Shown here piece after piece: positions 63,851 through 64,000 of a stretch of 64,000 bases of DNA. The stretch is from an uncultured Gammaproteobacteria bacterium (lineage in GTDB: Bacteria > Pseudomonadota > Gammaproteobacteria > Pseudomonadales > Pseudohongiellaceae), in the NCBI GenBank assembly GCA_913060495.1, contig CAJXRP010000014.1, positions 1-64,000 of the forward strand, written 5' to 3'. The notes under the pieces were generated by a model. The model saw nothing but the letters and a program-made list of their open reading frames with translations. It made no database searches and was not told the origin of the DNA. Both the position numbers and the translations under genes were made by a program. The first letter of the stretch is position 1. Each line of letters begins with the position of its first letter.

Positions 63851-64000
63851 ATGCACCATACGAATACCGAAACAGGCGTGGTCATGCTCGACCTGCAGGG
63901 TCTCTCCGTTACGACGGACGAGAAGGAGTTGCTCACGCATCCGCAAGTCGGCGGCGTGATCCTGTTCAGTCGAAATTATGAATCTATTCAGCAGCTCGAA
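63851..64000 (+). CDS. nagZ: Beta-N-acetylhexosaminidase NagZ, N-terminal fragment
   Basis: The open frame starts at ATG 63851 and runs to the window end (50 codons). The translation contains GVVMLDLQGLSVTTDEKELL and HPQVGGVILFSRNYESIQQL, matching the first beta strand and following helix of family 3 glycosidase NagZ, which removes N-acetylglucosamine from muropeptides during cell-wall recycling. In Pseudomonas nagZ also lies close to lexA, separated by psrA. The C-terminal remainder, including the catalytic residues, is beyond the window. Confidence 0.9.
   Translation, partial: MHHTNTETGVVMLDLQGLSVTTDEKELLTHPQVGGVILFSRNYESIQQLE

Overview
This 64 kb window reads as one continuous chromosomal segment of a gammaproteobacterium related to the Pseudomonadales/Cellvibrionales. 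The evidence is a fused nuoCD gene inside a nuoA-N operon; the block leuC-leuD-asd-fimV-truA-trpF ... accD-folC-SPOR-cvpA-purF, which follows the Pseudomonas order; TgpA and Bat modules; a 180-kDa-type NAD-glutamate dehydrogenase; a class 2 quinone-linked PyrD; and a LexA with E. coli numbering and an E. coli-type SOS box. Genus and lifestyle cannot be read from the window. I saw no rRNA, tRNA, CRISPR array, insertion sequence or prophage. The first 22 bases are a sequencing-library adapter remnant (Nextera/Tn5 mosaic end), so the biological sequence starts at base 23, inside nuoA.

Layout. 23-14465: respiratory complex I operon nuoABCDEFGHIJKLMN (NuoA truncated by the contig edge), followed at 14534-15178 by an orphan RnfG-like FMN-binding protein. 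15188-19178: methyltransferase, gpsA, DUF4389 protein with a lysine-rich tail, sixA and a DUF4892/OmpA-like periplasmic protein. 19186-21953: folE (minus strand), prmB and aroC. 22072-37457: leuCD (no leuB), asd, the pilus/polarity protein FimV, truA, trpF-trpB-trpA, accD, folC, a SPOR-domain protein, cvpA and purF.

37507-49590 is a region for envelope proteins and protein remodelling. A plus-strand MoxR-DUF58-TgpA operon meets a minus-strand MoxR-DUF58-DUF4381-BatA-BatB-BatD operon, with a small membrane protein and yciH between them. 49849-59326: gdhB, pyrD, a glutaredoxin-like protein, a VanY-type D,D-carboxypeptidase, tatD and a branched-chain aminotransferase. 59723-64000: topA with a histone-H1-like tail and a strong terminator, autoregulated lexA, a small conserved protein and the start of nagZ.

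Most genes are housekeeping: respiration, amino-acid, nucleotide and fatty-acid precursor synthesis, and envelope maintenance. I did not find an obvious new defence or mobile system. The observations most worth a second look are the degenerate orphan RnfG after complex I, the loss of leuB from the leu-asd-fimV block, a dnaX-like slippery site before the lysine tail of the DUF4389 protein, the shared lysine-rich tails on TopA and that protein, the two converging MoxR-DUF58 modules, and several unexplained stem-loops upstream of fimV, vanY-like and nagZ.
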